A stretch of 64,000 nucleotides of DNA, from NCBI GenBank assembly GCA_032768795.1, contig CP136490.1, forward strand, positions 2,666,001 through 2,730,000, in the 5' to 3' direction. Under the pieces are notes generated by a model that saw only the letters and a program-made list of their open reading frames with translations, searched no databases and was not told where the DNA came from. The position numbers and the translations under genes were made by a program. Of the stretch, positions 1-11,537 are shown in pieces. Position 1 is the stretch's first letter; each line of letters starts with the position of its first letter. The stretch comes from Tremella fuciformis (lineage: Eukaryota; Basidiomycota; Tremellomycetes; Tremellales; Tremellaceae).

Positions 1-622
1 GGACCAGTGAGGTGGGGCGGAGGGGAGCATTGAGAGTGCTTTGCCAAGAGTGAAGATATACCATGTGGTGACATGGATCGTGCTGACAGCACAGAGGTGG
101 GCTGTCAGTGCGTAGTGAAGCGGGACACGCTTCGTGAACACATAGAAGCAGCCGATTCCACATAGATAGGCGCAGATGACAGTGTCGATGATAAGCTTGG
201 CCAGGTCCTTAGGGGCCGAGTGCGGGATGTAGATGACATCGCGGTAGATCTGAACACCTAGGCCAGCGAGGGAGAGGAGAAGGACAACTATTCGTCGCCA
301 GACGACCTTGTCTATCAGCCATCTATCTGCCAATCACGAGTCGCCCACTCACTGAGCGCCAAAATGCCTTGAGGTTGGTGGGATCGCCGTCGCTCTTCAT
401 GCTGGCGTCCACATGGGACAGCAACAAATTCTGGAAGTCCTCCTGTTTGGTCGTCGAGCGGTCCGTATGGTCCGGCAGGCGAAGCCGGCCTTCTCGGTGT
501 TTCTTGATACAACGCAAGGCGAGGAGACCGAACGACAAGAGAGCTGTGAGGGATAGGGTCCCAAGAGCGCCATAGTCGACAATGACTAGCCACAGTGGCG
601 GCTTGGGATACTCTCGTTCCAT
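1..622 (-). CDS. 5' part of a multi-pass membrane protein, possibly an ABC transporter N-terminal region
   Basis: Partial gene that runs off the left edge of the window. It starts at the ATG at 622-620 (MEREYPKPPLW). The first exon is 622-353. A 46-bp intron (352-307, GTGAGT donor) leads to a second exon that stays open to base 1. About 190 residues are visible, with at least four hydrophobic stretches: residues about 12-35, then IVVLLLSLAGLGVQI, then a pair around CGIGCFYVF and HVTTWYIFTL. Between the first two lies a charged cytosolic-looking loop. The pattern of clustered N-terminal membrane spans resembles the TMD0 region of fungal vacuolar ABC transporters, but no ATPase motif lies inside the window, so this is only a guess. 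The stretch 623-1014 separates it from the next, divergently transcribed gene. Confidence 0.5.
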
Positions 623-1014
623 GTTAGTCGTGGCAGTGGAGGTATGGGCTGGAAGGGGATGAGAAGAAACCACCCGATGAGTAGGGGCGGTCAATAAGAG
701 GCTTCTGCAGACGGGGTCCCGTGTATTTATGTCCCGCGTGACCATGTTCGACCTATCTGCATTGGTGAAAGGAGTGCGACCGACAAAGACCGATCGCCTA
801 CTCGTCGGGGGCTGTGGCGATCATGGGCAAGGTGTTCCCGCGCGACCGCCTCTTTTGACGAGGCTCCTTTGACGGGCCAAGGAGCTCAAACGCATTACTC
901 CAACCGGCCGTAATGCTCGATAGTGGCCCCCTCGGTCATTTAAACCTGCTACTCGTCTCGTCAGCACACGACTCCGACGCGGTGGAGTGTCTGTGAAGAT
1001 TTGAGTGGGGCAAG
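623..1014. other. divergent intergenic region
   Basis: This 392-bp stretch lies between two divergently transcribed membrane-protein genes and must hold both promoters. I see no gene, repeat or clear TATA box in it. Confidence 0.5.
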
Positions 1015-2553
1015 ATGTCGTCTGACCCGAAGAAGCCCCGCAGTGAGTCGCCCGGCACGCGCGCGAGCGTCCGGAACATGCGTTTTTGACGGTCAGAAAC
1101 GCGACGGCCTGAGGATGCGCCGAGGTCTTCGAGGGAGCGGCCGATGCCGAGCATGGAGGAGTTCCAGGATTTGCGCAAGAAGGCCGCGGAGGGGTGGGAG
1201 CAGGCGAGCGAATATCTGAAACCTATCTTTGGGGAGATCAGCTGGGAGAAACTGTGGAAGAACACGGTGCGTCCTCGACTGACTATCTCACAGCCATGCT
1301 GAGCTGCAGTGGCGTGGAGTCGATCCCTATGTGAGCCCGGATGGTCGTTTTGGGGAGCGCGACTGATGATTGCAGGTGAAGGCGTACAATACGTCTTTCC
1401 ACAGGTTTTGTCAAGAGTCGTCCTTCTTCACCAAGCTGCCAGGGATCGACAAGTCGGCCGCCAAGGCGACCTGTGTGCTCTTCGGCCTGGCTGTGCTGCA
1501 AGCGTAGGTACCCTTCGCACCGTTATCCACTTCGTCTGATAGGACAGCTTCGTACCGCTGTTCAACATGCCGCTGAGCGCGGTGGCCTCGTGGCTAGGGT
1601 TCTGGTACGTGTGGTCGCAGAGCAGCCGCCACCTCAGCCGAGGCTGGAAGGGGAGCGAGACCTCACCGCCCAAGCCCAACGCCGCCAAATCGATGATCGT
1701 GTGCTGCTTCTTCGTCTCGGCACTTCATGTCGTCCCTCCTGCGATCTTCGACAAGTCCTACGAGTTCGGCGCTATGTGGCAGTTGACCGTCCCGCTCGCT
1801 TTGATGATACATCCCGACGCCAAGAAAGCGGACGAGACCCTCGCCGTATCGATCTGCGACCATGCCTTTGAGCCGGCGGCGAGGTTCGTCATGAAGCACC
1901 TGCCAAAGGCCTTCACCGTGAGTCGTTCACTCTAGCGAGGGGATGACAGCTGACGATGAGGATCCCAAAGGACCAAACTGGGTGAATATGCGATGACAAG
2001 CCCAAGGATATCAGCTCACCTGCAGCCTCTGCTCGGCGGCATCATTGTTGGTGTCTTGCTGTGGCGTGGCTTCCTGGGCGCGACGGCGTCCGCCACCATC
2101 ATCTTCGGCTTCCTCGCCTTTGCGACCATCACAAATGTCGGCAAGCTGCCCGTGATCAAGAACCCCGAGGACACGCGGGAAGAGGACAGGAGGAACAGGA
2201 AGCTAGCCCATTGGTATAACCTGCTCGCCATCTGGGTATGGCGATTCCTCTTCTCTCTCATTGAAGGCTTGCAGGTGCCCGGATTTAGCATGGCCGACTT
2301 TCTCGCCAGGGTCTTCCCGCTGTACTGGGTCTTGATCACCGCGTTTCTCTGGGCGATGTTGTCCACGGACAGGACCGAGCAGGACAAGGTAAGTCATTGT
2401 AGTTCTTCGAGCGGTATTGGGGCTGATGAGCAGGTGCCGTCGACGTGGTATGCCAAGATGTTGGCTGCTGCGCCGTTCGGAGCTCCTAGCAGGCCGAGCA
2501 GGCCGCCTGGCGACCCGCGTGACCCGTCGGCGAAGCCGAGGAAGCCCAAGTGA
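1015..2553 (+). CDS. predicted multi-pass membrane protein, family unknown
   Basis: Seven exons join to 399 residues: 1015-1042, 1097-1266, 1310-1330, 1376-1503, 1548-1917, 2026-2388 and 2434-2553. All junctions keep frame. Reading straight through the first intron would hit a stop at 1087, so the 54-bp intron 1043-1096 is needed. The N-terminal 65 residues are charged and helical (SMEEFQDLRKKAAEGW). Hydrophobic segments follow around CVLFGLAVLQAFVPLF, the tryptophan-rich VASWLGFWYVW, MIVCCFFVSALHVV, a glycine-rich GGIIVGVLLWRGFLGA / IIFGFLAFATI hairpin, and FPLYWVLITAFLWAML. The tail is Pro/Arg/Lys-rich and likely cytosolic. The fifth intron (1918-2025, 108 bp) is the least certain and could be two introns. 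I do not recognise the family. Confidence 0.7.
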
Positions 2554-2839
2554 GGGAGAGACGCTCTCTATGGCCATGATGTGTGCCAGAGGCATGATGA
2601 GAGTCGAGGAGAAATATCAGTATCGTGCAGGCTGTGCCAGTCAGCGTCCACGGTCGGTATGTATGTTGTAGGTGCGCAGCTGTAGATGTACAACGTCAAG
2701 ATGCAAGAGAGCATGTGAGAGAGCGATGGTGCCTAGATAGACGCTGCTTCGGCGAGGATCCGGGTGGTATCACATGGGTCATCAGCATAGGGTTCTCTTC
2801 TCGTTTGTCTCTCTTCTCAGACAGCTACGACTGGCCACC

Positions 2840-4645
2840 ATGACGTCCAAGTACCCAGCACGCCTGCACGCCGAGAAGCTCATCAGAGAGCTGGTCGAGC
2901 TTGTCCCGGCTGATCTCAAAGACCGACCTGGGGCCATCTTCTTATCCGGAGCTCCTACTCTGTGTCGGTACGATACCGACCGCGAGCTGGCCTTCCGTCC
3001 GTGCTCCCCTCTCCTCGCCGCCCAAGCTGACTAGATGCTAGACCAAGAGGCCAACTTCACTTATCTGACGGGATGCGATGTGCCCTCGTCCTCGGTGCTC
3101 ATCACGTACACGCACTCCCCGCTGCAGCTCCAACATGCGCTGTTCATCCCCCCCGCCGACCCGGAAGAGACGATGTGGTCCGTCGCCCCGCCGTCGCTCG
3201 AAGAGGCCGAGGCAGCATACGACTCTGACGCCATACGTCATAACGGCTCGCTCGCCTCTGCCATCGGGGCGCTGCCGGAAGGCGCGGTGGTGCACACTCT
3301 ACCGCTCACCACCGACTACCCGGCGCTGCCCGAGGTCGCGCGAGGCATATCGGGCAGCACGTCTGAATACCTGCTCGAGGCGCTCCACCGAGCGCGGCTG
3401 ACGAAGACGCCACACGAGGTCGGGCTGCTGCGCGAGGCGAACCGGATCTCGAGTCAGGCGCACGAGGTGCTCATGCGCGAGCTGGGCCGGTTTGCTCGTG
3501 CTCGCGTCGAGGGCGGGGCGCAGGGCGCGCAGAGGGCGAGGACGGGGAAGGAGGGTGTGGCGGAGTGGGAGGTGGAGAGCGAGAACGACGCCCAGGCGCT
3601 GTTCGAGGCGACGTGCAAGCGCATGGGGTGAGCGTTAACGATAGAGCGGAGTGGACTTGGCTGACGGAGCAGAGCCGGGATGAGCTATCTGCCCATTTGC
3701 GCCTCGGGCACAAGGGCCAGTACGTTGCACTACGTGTGGGTCATGCCGGACTCGGACTGGGAGGATTGGTGCTGATGGTGCAGATGCAACGACAAGCTCT
3801 TCCCGTCTACATCTACCCCTCGCAAGCCCGGCGACAGCTCGTGGCGCCCGAAACCCCTCGCTCGCGGGTGCTGCGGCTCTGTGCCAGACCACGAGCATAC
3901 CGCGGTGGCCGAAAAGCTTCACGCCGATCCGTTCATGCCGCAGGTCCTGCTCATCGATGCCGCGTGCGAGTGGCAGAACTATGCGGCGGACATCACGCGC
4001 ACACTGCCCATCGGCAATGGCGGGCGATTTGGAGCGCGCCACGCCGAGGTGTACGACATTGTGCTCCGGATGCAGAAGGTCAGCTACGCGATCCTCCTTA
4101 GCGAAGCTGACAGGCAGGAATGCGAGGGCATGGTCAAGCCGGGCGTGCACTGGGACACGCTGCACCTGCACGCGCACAAGGTGCTGATTCACTGTTTCAT
4201 CCGGTTGGGCATCTTCGTCGGCTCGCCAGACGAGGTGCTCCAGGCCGGCATATCGGCCGCCTTCTTCCCGCATGGCCTGGGCCACGCGATCGGCCTCGAC
4301 GTGCACGACTCGCGGCAGTACCTCAAGGCCGCGCATGTCGACCTCCCTCCCGAGTCAAGCTCGACGCCTGCGAAGCTGTACACGTATCTGCGCATACGGC
4401 AGCCGTTGCGCGCCGGCATGTGTCTGACGGTCGAGCCGGGGTGTTATTTTCCCCCGCAGCTCATGGAGGAGCACGGCGTGTGGCAGTCGAAGCTCGTCGA
4501 TCAGGATAGGCTGAGGGAGTATGTGCACACGGGCGGCGTGAGGATAGAGGATACGGTTGTGGTTACGGACGACGGGTGGGATAATCTGACCACGGTCCCG
4601 AGGGAGAGGAGCGAGGTCGAGGCGCTGTGCGGGGGGTTTGCTTGA
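2840..4645 (+). CDS. Xaa-Pro aminopeptidase / prolidase (M24B metallopeptidase)
   Basis: Dinuclear-metal peptidase that cleaves next to proline, probably cytosolic since no signal peptide is seen. Five exons (2840-2996, 3042-3627, 3673-3735, 3784-4078, 4118-4645) give 542 residues, close to the usual 450-550. The N-terminal creatinase-like domain carries QEANFTYLTGCD. The catalytic pita-bread domain has MSYLPICASG followed by TLHYV. The expected metal ligands are all present: two Asp in DAACEWQNYAADITR, His in HGLGHAIGLDVHD, Glu in TVEPGCYF and Glu in RIEDTVVV. The start ATG sits in a good context (CCACC before it). The 39-bp intron 4079-4117 contains no stop and is in frame, but removing it restores the conserved MQKECEGMVKPGVHW. 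A low-complexity Ala/Gly/Arg insert lies around residues 195-230. Confidence 0.93.
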
Positions 4646-4896
4646 GGACGAACGTGTCGAGTATGCCAGTCAGTTGTATGCAGTCACCATCCGCCGTGTC
4701 ATGTAGTCGCGTCCATCGCCCATATGAAGACGCGTAGTGGACAAACGTGCCACCGCCACTTGGCCACCAGTCGACTTGAACATTTCTGGCCTTATCTCAT
4801 CTTTCAATCCTCCTCATCGCTCCCAATACACCTTCGATCCAGCACCCAGACTCGCCAGAGTCCCACTCATCCACGCCCACCCACTCCCACCGTCAT

Positions 4897-7791
4897 ATGC
4901 AGCAAGAGCCCATCGAACAACAATCACACAGCCCAACGCCCATAGTACAAGTATCAAACACCGACCTTTCCGCCCAATATGACCACGATTTCAATGACAA
5001 CATCGACAACGAGCCCGACTCTCCGGAGGACGGCTCGTCCCTGCCTGTCAGCGCGCCGCACGAGGCGCACTCACGCAGCAGCAGAGGCTGGAAGCGCTCG
5101 CCGGCTTTCAAGGGCCGACGACTGACCTCGGGCAACCAGGGAAACGGGAGCAGCACGAGTAAATGGAAAGGCAAGCGCCGAGCAGGGGCCGCCGCCGACC
5201 CGGACGGCGCATGGTCAGCTGCGTGTTTTGGCCAGGGACTTCAGCTGACGGCGAGCTACCTGCTCGCGTTCCCGACTGATGTCCTGCGCACTCTGCTCGT
5301 TCGCCTGCCGCCGCGCACGCTGGCAACGCTCTCGCTGACTTGCCGTGCGCTGGCGGACGAGCTGTGCGATGACGCGCTGTGGCGGGGCGCGTATGTGAAT
5401 CGTTTCTTCTACGATGGGGCGTCGCGCTCCGAGGTGGTGAAACAGCAGGTTGGGGTGCTGGTGCAGGGATGTAAGGTCGCCGGGGGGAGGGGGTGGAAGC
5501 GGGAGGCGTTGGCCAGGGAGAAGATGCTCGAGTGGGTCTCCCATCTGGAGGTAGAGGGGGTGGGTGGATGCTGATGAGCAGTCGGTGGACGCAGTCCAAG
5601 GTGAATATGATCACGCATCAGCCCAATGTCGGCCTGATACACTCTCTGTCACTTGCGTACCCGCCGGCGACGTCTAACACCGCCCAGCCCAATGGTCTGA
5701 CAGTCGAGCCTCCCACTATTCCTGCTCAGGAGGGAGATGCAGGAGCTTCACCTACACCAGCAAAGCCGCTGAAGACGACCCATCGACAGAAGTACGAAGC
5801 TCTCTTGGCAGCTACCACACGGCCCGCGCCGCATGTGCTTTCTGCCAGTCTGGCCGTGGGAGGTATAGTCAAGAGCGACCCCATCGGTGGCAAGGTCTCG
5901 AAAGGCTTCTGGGGTCCAGGCAGAGACGGTGCGTCTCGACTTCATCTGCCTTGCAAACGTGCTTAGGATCTGCAGCCAACCTGTCCATCCGTCCCGGCAT
6001 CGACCCGCTCGCCGAGCCAGCGGCAGTCTTTCTCCCACCGCGAACTCAGCACTTCGCCCTGTGGGGTCTTCTATCGGGTGCAACCATCCACTCTACTCTT
6101 ATCTCTCGCTCCTCCGCTCGAGGAGCAGGCGCAGCCACCGTCAACGTCCGCTCAAATCCCGACGACGACCATATTGGTGAAGTACTCGACGTGTACATGC
6201 CAGCGTCGGACTTCCACTCTGAACGCCCCAGATGGGTCACGGCCGGAGCAGACGGCCGTGTCAAGCTCTGGGAGCTGTGTCCAGCTCCAGCGAAGAAGCC
6301 CGCGTCTGGACGACGTACGCCTGGCGAGCATACGCCCACGCCGGGGGATATTCGTTGTCTCTTCACCAGCCCCGTTGCTCGGACCGCGCCTGCTGCCAGA
6401 CCTGAGGTGATCCATCTCAAGCAAAGCCAGCGGCCCGACGAAATCATCGCAGCGCGATACGATTCCGCTGCTGATGTCGTTTGCGGGGTGACGGCCGACG
6501 GCGATTTGCGGCTCTGGTTCGCGGCATCTACTTCTCCCCAAGAGGTGAGGGTGGATGTTGGGTCAGAGCAGGAGCGGGGCGAGGTACGGCGCCTGGAGCT
6601 CCAGGCCGAGGCCTTGTCCCATGAGGTGGTCGCTCGGGTCGTGGTACTACACCATGGCGCTATCAACGCGGACCGGTACGATATCCGATTGTCTGGCGAG
6701 GATCGGGAGCCTGAGGTGTCGTGCCACGAGTATCTCAATCCAGGCGGCGCAGCCCTGTTCGCCTTGGAAACCTTCCTTGAGGCGTCCGCAGCGATATCTC
6801 ACCCGAAACAGCTGCCATCTGCATTGTCTCTCGATCAGCCGACTCTTCCGGTAACACCGGCCAGATTGGACTTCGGACGATTTATCGTCGGCGGTGATCA
6901 GTATGGCACGGTGTCCATCTGGCCGTGGGCGACCTCTGATGCTGCAATCGAGCCTCTTCGGTCATTCACCGCCTCGTCACAGAGGATCACTGCGCTTGAC
7001 TACTCGTGTGGTTTGTTGGCTGTTGGCACGTCAGTCCGATCAAAATTATTGTGGATATCTTGTGCTGATGAACAGATGTGACGGGCACATCAAGGTCTAC
7101 GACCCACTGCCGGATCCTCCGATGTTGCTGCGATCGTTTCATGCCACGCATCTCGCTGCGAACCAGCTTCGTTTGGCACAAAGCCAGACCCATCAGGGTC
7201 TGTACCACACCATCAACCAGATCATCCTGGACAACGACCTGGCCGTCGCCAGCGTCGGCAGTCGTGTGGTCGCCTGGAAGGCTGGATCGGGCAAAGGCCG
7301 AGAGGGAGGGAAGAAAGGCCCCCGGCGCAGCATACCTCACGAGAGCAAAGGTGCTCGACTGGGTAGGTGTCTCGGTACTCACTTCGGTGCATCGGTCATT
7401 GGCTAATCCCGAAGATCTGAAGTCCATCCATCGCGACGTGACCGAGTCGCGGGACGATCTCGCCCGGCCCGCGGCGCCGAGCCAGCGGTCTCACGCCGAG
7501 CGCCGGGAGCTTGCAGCGATGGACGATCTGGGTTTGGCGGACGGTGACGAAGCGCTGCAGTATGCGTTGATGCTGTCCATGGAAGAGGCGGGCGCGTCTC
7601 CCTCTCCCCCGAGGGCCAGGGATGCGTCGCCTTTGTCCTCGTCTACCCCTACCCCGGACTCGTCGTACGAGGTTGAAGAGATAGACGAAGAGGCAGAGCT
7701 CGCTGTGAGGCGAGTGAGGGAGAGTGTCGAGCGCGAGGAGAGGGAGCTGGAGGAAGCGCTGGAGATGATACGTCTCTCAGAGGAAAGGTAA
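4897..7791 (+). CDS. UFO1: F-box / WD-repeat protein with C-terminal ubiquitin-interacting motifs (Ufo1-like)
   Basis: Likely substrate adaptor of an SCF ubiquitin ligase. Five exons (4897-5531, 5582-5928, 5967-7029, 7076-7362, 7415-7791) give 902 residues with all phases consistent. The first 110 residues are disordered. An F-box follows at about 122-170 (FPTDVLRTLLVRLPPRTLA, then LSLTCRALADE). The middle looks like a WD propeller: WVTAGADGRVKLWEL, VCGVTADGDLRLWF, FIVGGDQYGTVSIWPW, CDGHIKVYDPL, VGSRVVAWKAG. The tail has two UIM-like helices, DEALQYALMLSMEEAG and EEALEMIRLSEER. F-box plus WD plus UIMs is the architecture of yeast Ufo1, which promotes turnover of Ho endonuclease and of itself. 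The splice at 7362/7415 is the least certain, because an alternative frame before it also looks coding. The name rests on architecture only. Confidence 0.82.
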
Positions 7792-8052
7792 TGAATGCCA
7801 CTTGCCACTTTAATTTTGCATAAGCAGTATTAGGTCAATAGTCATGATTATCACGTCATTAAAAGGCATGTGATTGAAATTTGATCCCGCTCTCCTTGGT
7901 CTATTCTCCGCCGAGCCCACGGCCGATCCCCGAGGCGCGCACCTCTTCTCTTCTCTCTCTCTCTTGTCTCTCTCTCTCCTCGATATACACCATCTCCTCG
8001 GCGCCAATAGCATCACGCCCCTTACTCCCCCGCCCAGCGACCCCCAACAGCC

Positions 8053-11000
8053 ATGGCAAACATCACAGAGGACGACGAGCAGTGCCCCCTCTGTCGCCCG
8101 ACCGGCCCACCGTCCACCTCGACCTCTACCTCGGTCACCCCCGGCGAGATCAACTGGATAGCATGCACAAAGTGCCAGGCGTGGTTCCACTCGGTCTGCG
8201 TGGCTCGCAAGATGGACAGTACCCTTCCGCCGGCGTTGAAGGAGGAGATGGACGCTGCGGGCGGCGAGTGGTGGGACTGGACCAAGCGGGTGAACAGGTG
8301 GTGCGTCTCCTCTTCCCCCTCTTCTCCTCTACCACCCTCATCCTTCATATAGAGACTACAGTACAGGGCTAATTGAAGGTACTGCTCGAGCTGCCTGGCG
8401 CTGCCGTCCACTTCTCATCCCCTCACAACCACACTCAAGGCTCAGGGGCCCAAGTCTGATCGGCCCCGACGTCGATCCAGTGGTCAGACGCCCAACTCGC
8501 CCTTGGCCAAGAAGGCCCGCGTCGACTCTCTCTCCCCTCCCCAGCCCGCTACGCCCCCTGCACATCCACCGCGGTCCACCGACTCGCCCTTGTCGGACCC
8601 CCCTGCGCCGACGCCGCCCCCGCCTACGCTACCGCTGGAACAAAGCACCGGCGCCGACACCGGGAGGCCGAAACGCCAGGCGGCGCTGAATAGGCCAGAC
8701 TACCATGCGATGCACAATCATATCGCCACCCCGACGGCGCGGTGGCTGGAGCTCATCAAGGATCCTGGCAAGTACGGCGCGAGCATATCGCCTGGTGAGC
8801 CTTTCCCCCCCGCCCCCCTCCCCGGGCCCTCGCCTCGGACTGCACCTCGGCTCCCTCGACTTACGCGAGCTCACACTCAGACAACTTTCCCCGCCTACCC
8901 GGCAGCCTCTTGACCAAGAGTTGGATCGAGTCCGACGACCAGGAGCAGTATCCCCCTACCCTCTTCTACGGCGACAAGCGCGAGCCCTTAGTCGTGAGCA
9001 AGCAGGATGGAGGCATTGAGAGTATGGGCGGCAGGCTTCCAGCGAAGGACCTTACGGTGGCGGATGTAGCGAGACTGGTTGGACCTCAAAGGACCGTAGA
9101 AGTCATCGGTGTGTCTGCCTCGCGCATAGCAATTTCTGCCACTTAGCTGAGCTTGCAGACACCGCCTCGCAGAACTCTTCCTCTTGGCCCTTGGAGAAGT
9201 GGGCAGAGTATATCAAGACTCGGCGCGTGGACGGCGAGCCCACACACAAGATATACAATATCATCTCGCTCGAGATTTCCGGAACGGAGCTGGCCAAGCG
9301 TGTACGCCCGCCCAGGCTAGTCAGGGATATCGATTGGGTCGATAATTTCTGGAACTTTGGCGAGGGCGGCAAGGCGCAGGCGGTACAGGATGAGGAAGCC
9401 GCGAGGATAAAGCAAGAGCTAGGCGGAGAGGAATCGTTGCCGAAGAGCCGGGCGACGTGGCCGAAGGTCCAGCTGTACTGCTTGGTGGGTCTTCTATGCC
9501 GCTCCCGACCGGTCGAGACTGACCACTAGATGGGTGCGAATGGGTCATGGACCGACTGGCATGTCGATTTCGCCGCCAGCTCGGTATACTACTCTGTACA
9601 TACCGGCGCCAAGGTCGGCTGCTCTCTTGCCAGCCAATGCAGCCGCTTATCCCCAGACGTTCTTCTTCATCCGCCCCACCGAGGCCAACCTCAAGGCCTA
9701 CGCCACCTGGTCGGGATCGGCGGAGATGCAGCAAAATACATGGCTAGGCGACATGTGCGACGAGGTCCGGCAGGTCACTCTGACCCAGGGAGACACCATG
9801 TGAGCTTCAATGTTGCGATTTCCGGCTGAGCTGACGATTAGGATCATCCCGACAGGCTACATTCATGCGGTTGTATGTTCACCTCTGTGGGGCTGGGGTG
9901 CAAAGGCTTATGGCAGTACACTCCGATGGACTCGATTGTCTTTGGCGGCAACTTTCTGCACTCGTACGACATTGACACTCGTCGGTCATTGACTGGAGCA
10001 AGAATGTCAGCTCATGCCCAGAACTTCGCTTGCGACAGATCGAGATTGACACCAAGGTCCCGCAGAAGTTCCGGTTCCCGCAATTTGACAAGTGCGTTGA
10101 CGGTGTTGCATGAGATGTTGACTGACTCCAGACTCTGCTGGTATGTCGCCGACCGGTACTGCGCCGAACTGCGAGCCATGCGTTCATTCCGGCCTCGAGC
10201 GCAAACGGTACCGCAACCCCTGCATTCAAGGATCCTACAAGGCTTGTCTGCTCTAGCAGACTTCTTGGTGGACCAGGCGTCGACTTTGGAGGACTCGACA
10301 GCCGAGGACAAGAAGCGGAGGATGATCCATGACCGTGTACCCGCCGAAGTCGTCAGCGATCCGATCGGTCTTGCAAAAGAGCTACAATGGCGTGTACGAC
10401 GGGAGCTGCCGACTCCACCAGCGCCTCTGCTCGAGGAGGAGTTGGCTCTAAGGGGCAAGAAGAAAGGGAACAAGCGGAAGTTTGCGTCGGGCATCTCGCC
10501 ATCCCCAGCGCCTGCGTCTACACCTGGGCCAGCAACCGAGTCGCCTTTCCCGCCCAGCGAGGGGTAAGTGGCCATCAGTCATGTACGACGATCAGTGCTG
10601 ATGATTCAGTGGCGGCTGGACCGAGGTTCCCGATACGGTCAGCTCCCGCTCGGCTCGAGTCATGCAGGTGCGGCCTGATGGCGCACCAGATCAAGTGGAG
10701 GAGGCTGTTCGGATGATCGAGATGCGACGCAAGCACCGTACGCGGTTGCGGCGGCTTTCGGATGGGTCGACCATCACCGAGGAACAGACAGTAACAATCA
10801 CCACCGGCTCGACGACGTGGCCCAAACCGCTGGTCAAGCCGGACCCAGCGGCCCCTCCTGCTCAGGCGCAAGAAGAGTTTCTCAACACGCTGGGATACGT
10901 CCGGCCAGCCCATATCCCCGACCCGAACCTGCTCGGGATTCCAACGGCCAACCGACCGGCAGACCAGACGTGGCAGATGCTCGGCGAGGCGCGGGGTCAC

Positions 11001-11420
11001 CCGGCCGCAGCGTGGCGGCCTATGCCCGCACCTGTGCAGGCGTCCGCCAACGGCGGGGCGAACGGCCATGGTCATGGGCATATGCGCAGTATCAGCCAAG
11101 AGTCTTTTGTGCCACTGACGATGCCTATGCCGATGCCGAGGCGGCACTCGCAAGTCGACTCGTCGCCACCTGTTCCGCCCATGGCCGCTCCGCCGCCTCA
11201 GTCGCCCGGTGCGCCAATTACCAGCCGTCCTACGACGAGCGGGCAGAGCACCGGGACGGGAACGAGCGGTGCTGGGCCCGGAGCGGGAGAACGGCTCGAC
11301 GTGCGCGCGTTCCAGCGTGCGCCTATGCGCTGGGCGGGCGCGGCCTCCAGTGCGGGCAGCTCGCCCAGCACGGGGTACTCTTTGTCGGTCGGCGATGTCA
11401 TGATGAGCGGGGGGCTATAG
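8053..11420 (+). CDS. JHD1: PHD finger + JmjC-domain histone lysine demethylase (JHD1/KDM2 type)
   Basis: Nuclear Fe(II)/2-oxoglutarate-dependent demethylase; the family acts mainly on methylated H3K36. Eleven exons (8053-8300, 8379-8794, 8881-9108, 9159-9484, 9530-9613, 9657-9799, 9842-9872, 9917-9980, 10022-10091, 10132-10563, 10610-11420) give 950 residues. A PHD finger lies at about residues 10-90: [18 protein letters not shown] and, restored by splicing, WYCSSC. A disordered linker follows, then the JmjC core. The Fe(II) ligands are His and Asp in WTDWHVDF (about 417 and 419) and His in TGYIHAVYTP (about 490), so the enzyme looks active. The C-terminal 300 residues are Pro/Ser/Gly-rich and disordered. 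One exon is only 31 bp. The DNA-binding CXXC domain of animal KDM2 is absent, as in yeast Jhd1. Confidence 0.9.
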
Positions 11421-11537
11421 AGTTGTGCCATAGTTGTAGTACGCCAGTACGCAGGATGCAGGATGCAGGCCTGCACAGTAACAGGTTTACAAGTCACAAG
11501 TCATCATACAAACACAGTTTGCAAGTGTGGGTCGGGG

